Program-made: the position numbers and the translations under genes
Notes under the pieces: generated by a model
The model's input: only the letters and a program-made list of their open reading frames with translations
Told to the model about the DNA's origin: nothing
Database searches by the model: none
Assembly: GCF_021245725.1 (NCBI RefSeq)
Contig: NZ_JAJGSX010000008.1
Location: forward strand, 186,001-250,000
Length of the DNA: 64,000 nucleotides
Source of the DNA: Pseudonocardia sp. TRM90224
GTDB lineage: Bacteria; Actinomycetota; Actinomycetes; Mycobacteriales; Pseudonocardiaceae
Direction: 5' to 3'
Shown: positions 60,020 to 64,000 of the stretch, in pieces
Numbering within the stretch: the first letter of the stretch is position 1
Layout of the letters: the number at the start of each line of letters is the position of its first letter

Positions 60020-61144
60020 ATGGCCAGCGTTCCCTCCCTCACCGACGGCGTCGTCACCCTGCGCGCCCACCGGCCCGACGACGTCGACGACATGTTCGTG
60101 ATGGGCTCCGACGCGGAGACGATCCGGTGGACGACCGTCCCCGTGCCGTTCCACCGCGACGACGCCCTGAAGTGGGTGACCGAGATCGCCCCCGCCGCGT
60201 GGCGCGACGGCACCGCGTACATGTGGGCGGTCGAGGCCGAGTCGGGCGGACGCCCGCGATTCGCCGGCAACGTCGACGTCCGGCTGGGCCCGCCGCCGGA
60301 CATCGGCTACGCGATGGCGCCGTGGGCCCGCGGGCGCGGGCCGATGACCAGGGCGGTCAAGCTCGCCACCACGTGGGCGTTCGAGCAGGGTGTGCCGATC
60401 GTGCACTGGTCGACGCACGACGGGAACCTCGCGTCATGGCGGGTGGCGCACGCGTGCGGCTTCACCTTCCACGGCTCGCGCCCGCTCTCCGAACCGCAGC
60501 GCGGTGAGCTGCGCGACAGCTGGTACGCGTCGCTGCGCCCCGGCGACCCGCAGGAGCCGCGCACGACGTGGCGGCGCCCGCCGGTGCTCAAGGGCAAACG
60601 CGTGGTGCTGCGCGAGCAGACGCTCGCCGACATCCCGCGGATCGTCGAGGCGTGCTCCGACCCGCGCACCCGCCACTGGCTCACCGCGCTCCCCTCTCCC
60701 TACACGACGACCTCGGCGCGCGACTTCGTCATCGGCTGCCGGCTCGACGAGTCGCTCGGCAAGCGCGTCTCGTGGGCCGTCGCCGACCCCGACGACGACC
60801 GGCAGCTCGCCAACATCGCCGTGTTCAACCTCGACGCCCCGTTCTCACAGGGGTCGGGTGAGGTCGGCTACTGGGCGCACCCGGACGCGCGCGGTCGTGG
60901 CGTCATCGGCGAGGCCGTCGAGCTGGTGCTCGCGCACGCCTTCACGCCCGTCGCTGAGGGCGGTCTCGGGCTGCGGCGGCTGCAGCTGGGTGCGTCGTGG
61001 GGGAACACGGCCAGCCGGCACGTCGCCGAGCGCGCCGGCTTCACCCTCACCGGCCGGACCCGTCAGGAGGGCCCGGTCGGCGCGGGTGAGCTCGACGACG
61101 GAGCCTGGTACGACCTGCTCGCCGAGGAGTGGAAGGCCCGCTGA
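60020..61144 (+). CDS. Protein with two tandem GNAT acetyltransferase domains
   Basis: The 374-aa protein repeats the GNAT fold twice: residues about 7-170 (VTLRAHRPDDVDDMF, IGYAMAPWARGRGPMTRAVKLATTWAF, THDGNLASWRVAHACGF) and about 190-370 (VVLREQTLADIPRIVEACSDP, VGYWAHPDARGRGVIGEAVELVLAHAF, ASWGNTASRHVAERAGF). Both copies keep the R-G-R-G-x acetyl-CoA loop. RimJ-like GNATs acetylate protein N-termini or small amines; the substrate is unknown. It is divergent from the XRE-MurA gene. Confidence 0.93.
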   Translation: MASVPSLTDGVVTLRAHRPDDVDDMFVMGSDAETIRWTTVPVPFHRDDALKWVTEIAPAAWRDGTAYMWAVEAESGGRPRFAGNVDVRLGPPPDIGYAMAPWARGRGPMTRAVKLATTWAFEQGVPIVHWSTHDGNLASWRVAHACGFTFHGSRPLSEPQRGELRDSWYASLRPGDPQEPRTTWRRPPVLKGKRVVLREQTLADIPRIVEACSDPRTRHWLTALPSPYTTTSARDFVIGCRLDESLGKRVSWAVADPDDDRQLANIAVFNLDAPFSQGSGEVGYWAHPDARGRGVIGEAVELVLAHAFTPVAEGGLGLRRLQLGASWGNTASRHVAERAGFTLTGRTRQEGPVGAGELDDGAWYDLLAEEWKAR

Positions 61145-61162
61145 CGGACGTGATCGGGCTGC

Positions 61163-62290
61163 CTACTTGCCGCCTTCGGTCAGCGTCACCTGCTTCGGCT
61201 GGTAGCCGCTGCCGACGACGTCGACGTTCTGCGTCTTGAGCAGCTCCAGCGCACGCTGGACGTAGGTGTTGTCGCGGGCCTGCGCGTCGGGCTCCTTGGT
61301 GAGCACGGTCTGGCCGTCGGCGTTCACCGCGGTGCGCGCGATCTGCACGGTTCGCGTCCACGCCGCGTCGTCGATCACGCCCGCGCCGGCCGGGGCCGGC
61401 CAGATCAGCTTGTTGACCTCGTTGACCTGCCACAGCTGGTGGCTCGAACCGAGCGTCGAGCCGGCCTTGACGACGATGTCGCGGCACGACTCCGGGTTGT
61501 CGCGGCAGTACGCCCAGCCCTTGAGCGAAGCGGCGATGAACTTCGTCGTCGTCTCCTGGTAGGCGGGGTCGGAGAGGCGCTCGGTGTTGGCCCAGATCGC
61601 GTCCTGGAGCATGGCGGTGCCTTGGGCGTTCCAGTCGATGATCGTGAAGTCGGACGGCTGGTACAGCTTGCCCGTGGCCGGGTTCGGCGCCTCCAGCACC
61701 TGCGCGTACTCGTTGTAGGACATCGCCTGCGCCGCGTCGATCTCACCGGAGAGCAGCGCCTGCATGTCGAACTGCTGCTGCACGAGCGTCACGTCGCTCG
61801 CCGGCTTCAGCCCGGCCGACGTCATGCCGGCGAACAGCTCGAACTCGTTGCCGAAGCCCCAGTTGCCGACCTTCTTGCCGGCGAGGTCGGCGGCCTTGCT
61901 GATGCCCTTGTTCGCGAACGACACCTGGTAGGTGCCCGAGCGCTGGAACACCTGCGCAACATCGGTGATCCCCGCGCCCTGCTCTCGCGAGGCGAGCGCC
62001 TTCGGCACCCACGCGATGGCGTAGTCGGCCTGCCCTTGCGCCAGCACCGTCTGCGGGACGATGTCGACGCCACCCTCCTTGATCTCCACGTCGAGCCCCT
62101 GCTCGCGGTAGAAACCCTGGTCGCGCGCGGCGAAGTAGCCAGCGAACTGGCCCTGGGTGAACCACTGCAGCTGCAGCACCACCTTCTGCGACCCGCCGGC
62201 ACCGGACGAGCTGTCCGTGCCGGGCGCCGTCGTGGAGCAGGCCACCGTCGCGAGTGCGACCGCCAATACGCACAGCAACCGTCGTTTCAC
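61163..62290 (-). CDS. NMT1/THI5-like ABC substrate-binding lipoprotein
   Basis: The 375-aa lipoprotein has a signal peptide ending in LATVAC (lipid Cys at residue 18) and a type II periplasmic-binding domain with VVLQLQWFTQGQFAGYFAARDQGFYREQGLDVEI and the GGVDIVPQTVLAQGQADYAI segment typical of the NMT1/THI5 family. Members bind the thiamine pyrimidine HMP precursor, sulfonates or nitrate. The GTG start overlaps the permease stop as GTGA. It is the last gene of a permease-ATPase-permease-binding protein cassette. Confidence 0.92.
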   Translation of the reverse strand: MKRRLLCVLAVALATVACSTTAPGTDSSSGAGGSQKVVLQLQWFTQGQFAGYFAARDQGFYREQGLDVEIKEGGVDIVPQTVLAQGQADYAIAWVPKALASREQGAGITDVAQVFQRSGTYQVSFANKGISKAADLAGKKVGNWGFGNEFELFAGMTSAGLKPASDVTLVQQQFDMQALLSGEIDAAQAMSYNEYAQVLEAPNPATGKLYQPSDFTIIDWNAQGTAMLQDAIWANTERLSDPAYQETTTKFIAASLKGWAYCRDNPESCRDIVVKAGSTLGSSHQLWQVNEVNKLIWPAPAGAGVIDDAAWTRTVQIARTAVNADGQTVLTKEPDAQARDNTYVQRALELLKTQNVDVVGSGYQPKQVTLTEGGK

Positions 62291-63120
62291 GGGGTCCTCC
62301 GGAGGGTCCGTCGGGTCACGAGGCGCTCGGCGAGCAGCCCCGCGAAGTGGAACAGCAGCCCCAGCACGATCGAGGCGGCGACGAAGGCCCACGCACGCGC
62401 GTAGGCGGTGTTGGCGGCGGCCGAGGAGATCCGGCTGCCCAACCCGTTCTGCAAGCCGCCGAAGTACTCGGCGACGACCGCGGCGATCACGGCGGCGGGC
62501 GCGGCCAGCCGCAGGCCCGTCATGATGTGCGGGATCGCGCCGGGCAGCCGGACGAACCGGGCGTGCTGCCACGGCGTCGCCGCCAGCGCCGTCATGAGCT
62601 CGGCGTGCACGGGCTGCACCTGCCGCAGCCCGCGTGCGGTCGCGATGAACACCGGAACGATCACCACCAGCATAACGACGAGCCGGCGCGGGATCTCCGT
62701 CGTCGAACCGAACATCGTGGTGAACACCGGCGCCAGCGCGACGATCGGCACGGCGCTCGCGGCCGCGACGACGGGCGTCGTCAGGTCGCTGAGCAGCCGC
62801 GAGCTCGCCGCGAGCAGCGCGAGCACCACCCCGAGCACGAACCCCGCGACCAGCCCGACCAGCGCGTTCAGCCCGGTGGCCCACGAGGTCGAGAGCAGCA
62901 CGGCGGGCTGGGCGACGATTTGCGCGCCGATCGCGCTGGGCGTCGGCAGGATGAACGCCGGCACCCCCGCCACGCGCACCACGACCTCCCACAGCGCCAG
63001 CGCCCCGACGCCGAACACCACGGGCGGCAACCACCCGAACTTGCCCACCGTTTTGCCAACCTGCACGCCCGAATCGCCGTGCAGGTTGGCAAAACGGTGG
63101 GGAACTTTGGACGTGGTCAT
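62287..63120 (-). CDS. ABC permease (SsuC/ThiX-like) with a palindrome inside its 5' end
   Basis: This 277-aa permease has six membrane segments and the EAA loop ALAATPWQHARFVRLPGAIPHIMTGLRLA, typical of BPD permeases of the sulfonate/nitrate/thiamine-precursor class. The ATG at 63120 is fixed by the ATGA overlap with the ATPase gene. Codons about 7-26 coincide with a family B palindrome, giving the unusual N-terminus VPHRFANLHGDSGVQVGKTV before the normal sequence LPPVVFGVGALALWEVVVR. The insertion keeps the frame and lies in the cytoplasmic tail before the first membrane segment, so the protein may still work. Confidence 0.93.
   Translation of the reverse strand: MTTSKVPHRFANLHGDSGVQVGKTVGKFGWLPPVVFGVGALALWEVVVRVAGVPAFILPTPSAIGAQIVAQPAVLLSTSWATGLNALVGLVAGFVLGVVLALLAASSRLLSDLTTPVVAAASAVPIVALAPVFTTMFGSTTEIPRRLVVMLVVIVPVFIATARGLRQVQPVHAELMTALAATPWQHARFVRLPGAIPHIMTGLRLAAPAAVIAAVVAEYFGGLQNGLGSRISSAAANTAYARAWAFVAASIVLGLLFHFAGLLAERLVTRRTLRRTP
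63044..63101. repeat. Palindrome family B, copy 5, inside a coding region
   Basis: Perfect 23-bp stem (63044-63066 with 63079-63101) and a 12-base loop. Unlike the other copies it lies within an open reading frame, early in the ABC permease gene, and is read through without a stop. Confidence 0.94.
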
Positions 63121-63911
63121 GCTTCGTGCCCCTTGCGCAGCGCCTCGCGGACGGCGGTGATCGCGGCGAAGAACGCGCTCGACTCGCGGACGTCCTCGAC
63201 GTCGTCGGGGTCGAGCTCGGCGGCCTTGCCGACGGCGGGTCGGCGGCCGGTGACGATCTCGGTGATCCGGCCGGGCCGCGGCGACATGACGACCACCCGG
63301 TCGGAGAGCACGACCGCCTCCGGGATCGAGTGGGTCACGAAGAGCACCGCCGCGCCGGTCTCGCCGGCGATGCGCAGCAGCTCGGCCTGCATCCGCTCGC
63401 GGGTCATCTCGTCCAGGGCGCCGAACGGCTCGTCCATCAGCAGCAGCCGCGGGCTCGGCGCGAGCGCACGGGCGATCGCAACGCGCTGCTGCATCCCGCC
63501 GGAGAGCTGGCTGGGCCGCGATCCGGCGAAGTCGGCGAGCCCGACCAGCTCCAGCAGCTCCGCCGCGCGGGCCTGCCGCTGCGGCTTCGCCATCCCGTGC
63601 ACGTGCAGCGGCAGCTCGACGTTCTCCGCGACCGTGCGCCATTCCAGGAGCCCGGCCTGCTGGAACGCGATGCCGTACTCCTGGTCGACGCGGGCCTGCC
63701 GCGGCGGCTTCCCGCCGACCGTCACCGTGCCGGCCGACGGCTGCTCCAGGTCGGCCACCACTCGCAGCAGCGTCGACTTGCCGCAGCCCGACGGCCCGAT
63801 CAGCGAGACGAACTCGCCGCCGCCGATCGTCAGCTCGATCCCGGAGAGCGCGTTGACCTCCCCGAAGTCCTTGTCGACGCCCACCAGCTCGACAGCAGAA
63901 GTGCCCTTCAC
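63117..63911 (-). CDS. ABC transporter ATPase (SsuB/TauB/ThiZ-like)
   Basis: This 264-aa ATPase energises the adjacent permeases. It has Walker A GPSGCGKSTLLRVVADL, Q-loop FQQAGLLEWRTVAENVELPL, signature LSGGMQQRVAIARALA, Walker B LLLMDEPFGALDEMTRE and the switch His in LFVTHSIPEAVVL. This is the nitrate/sulfonate/HMP importer class. The GTG start overlaps the upstream permease stop by GTGA, and its stop overlaps the next permease start, so the cassette is tightly coupled. Confidence 0.95.
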   Translation of the reverse strand: MKGTSAVELVGVDKDFGEVNALSGIELTIGGGEFVSLIGPSGCGKSTLLRVVADLEQPSAGTVTVGGKPPRQARVDQEYGIAFQQAGLLEWRTVAENVELPLHVHGMAKPQRQARAAELLELVGLADFAGSRPSQLSGGMQQRVAIARALAPSPRLLLMDEPFGALDEMTRERMQAELLRIAGETGAAVLFVTHSIPEAVVLSDRVVVMSPRPGRITEIVTGRRPAVGKAAELDPDDVEDVRESSAFFAAITAVREALRKGHEA

Positions 63912-64000
63912 CGCACGCTCCCCCGGTACCGCCGCAGTCCCACGTCGAGCAGCCCGACCACCGCCGCGACGACCAAGCCGAGCACGACCGCGCCGAGGAT
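63908..64000 (-). CDS. Second ABC permease, C-terminal end only (cut by window edge)
   Basis: The last about 30 codons of a minus-strand gene enter from the right edge: a hydrophobic helix (AVVLGLVVAAVVGLLDVGL) followed by the basic tail RRYRGSVR and a TGA that overlaps the ATPase start. This matches the C-terminus of a BPD permease, so the transporter probably has two different permease subunits. The rest lies outside the window. Confidence 0.75.
   Translation of the reverse strand: MLGAVVLGLVVAAVVGLLDVGLRRYRGSVR

Noticed and set aside
59924-60418. Upstream extension of the XRE-MurA frame
   Set aside because: It covers the divergent promoter and is antisense to the GNAT gene; the helix-turn-helix begins right after the ATG at 59923.
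1-64000. Biosynthetic gene cluster around the DrrAB-like exporter
   Set aside because: No polyketide, NRPS, terpene or tailoring cluster lies in the window; the exporter stands alone.
61163-64000. Naming the ABC cassette as a thiamine-precursor transporter
   Set aside because: NMT1/THI5-like, sulfonate and nitrate systems share these folds, and the upstream leader that might hold a TPP riboswitch lies outside the window.

Overview
The window is high-GC DNA from an actinobacterium, most likely Pseudonocardiaceae (Pseudonocardia-like). The reasons are very high GC with strong GC3 bias, frequent GTG starts, many 4-nt ATGA/GTGA gene overlaps, actinobacterial protein types (ANTAR regulator, CoaE-GrpB fusion, LCP protein, MHS transporters, Ser/Thr kinases), and the gene order pdtaR ... 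rpsA - coaE - uvrB familiar from mycobacteria. The genus is inferred, not proven. I see no IS element, prophage, CRISPR array or replication origin.

Layout. 1-13.2 kb: a DrrAB-like drug exporter, small hypothetical genes with an HxlR regulator, a DapA-family aldolase divergent from a LysR regulator, an LCP cell-wall ligase, an S9 peptidase, FKBP, a phosphoesterase, a stand-alone LigD-type polymerase, a cupin and a monooxygenase-like protein. 13.4-21.4 kb: an exported hydrolase fused to an ABC ATPase with its permease, a 22-bp inverted repeat array, a KptA-type RNA 2'-phosphotransferase, an EamA exporter with divergent LysR, a MmcQ/YjbR protein and a GT87-like glycosyltransferase. 21.8-30 kb, mostly minus strand: uvrB, a sigma factor with a membrane partner, coaE, a lipoprotein and rpsA.

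30-42.5 kb: a methyltransferase, a thioesterase, then two Ser/Thr kinases whose sensor halves are LivJ/LivK-like amino-acid-binding domains, directly downstream of a complete branched-chain amino-acid ABC operon (binding protein, livH, livM, livG, livF) and the ANTAR regulator pdtaR. The binding protein and the kinase sensors are clearly homologous, which suggests a nutrient uptake plus sensing module. The second kinase has its kinase and sensor halves in different frames.

42.7-64 kb: a tRNA-Leu(CAA) with a short variable arm, an HSP90-like ATPase translationally coupled to a 922-aa TPR protein, a MocR-regulated catabolic cluster (semialdehyde dehydrogenase, class III aminotransferase, two MHS transporters, YtcJ-like amidohydrolase), an M19 dipeptidase, DUF309, an XRE-MurA fusion with a candidate operator, a double GNAT, and a thiamine-precursor/sulfonate-type ABC cassette running off the right edge.

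The most unusual non-coding feature is a set of at least five unrelated families of long palindromes (named A to E here), nearly all at gene 3' ends. They supply or adjoin stop codons, fill convergent gaps exactly, and in one case sit in frame inside a permease gene.
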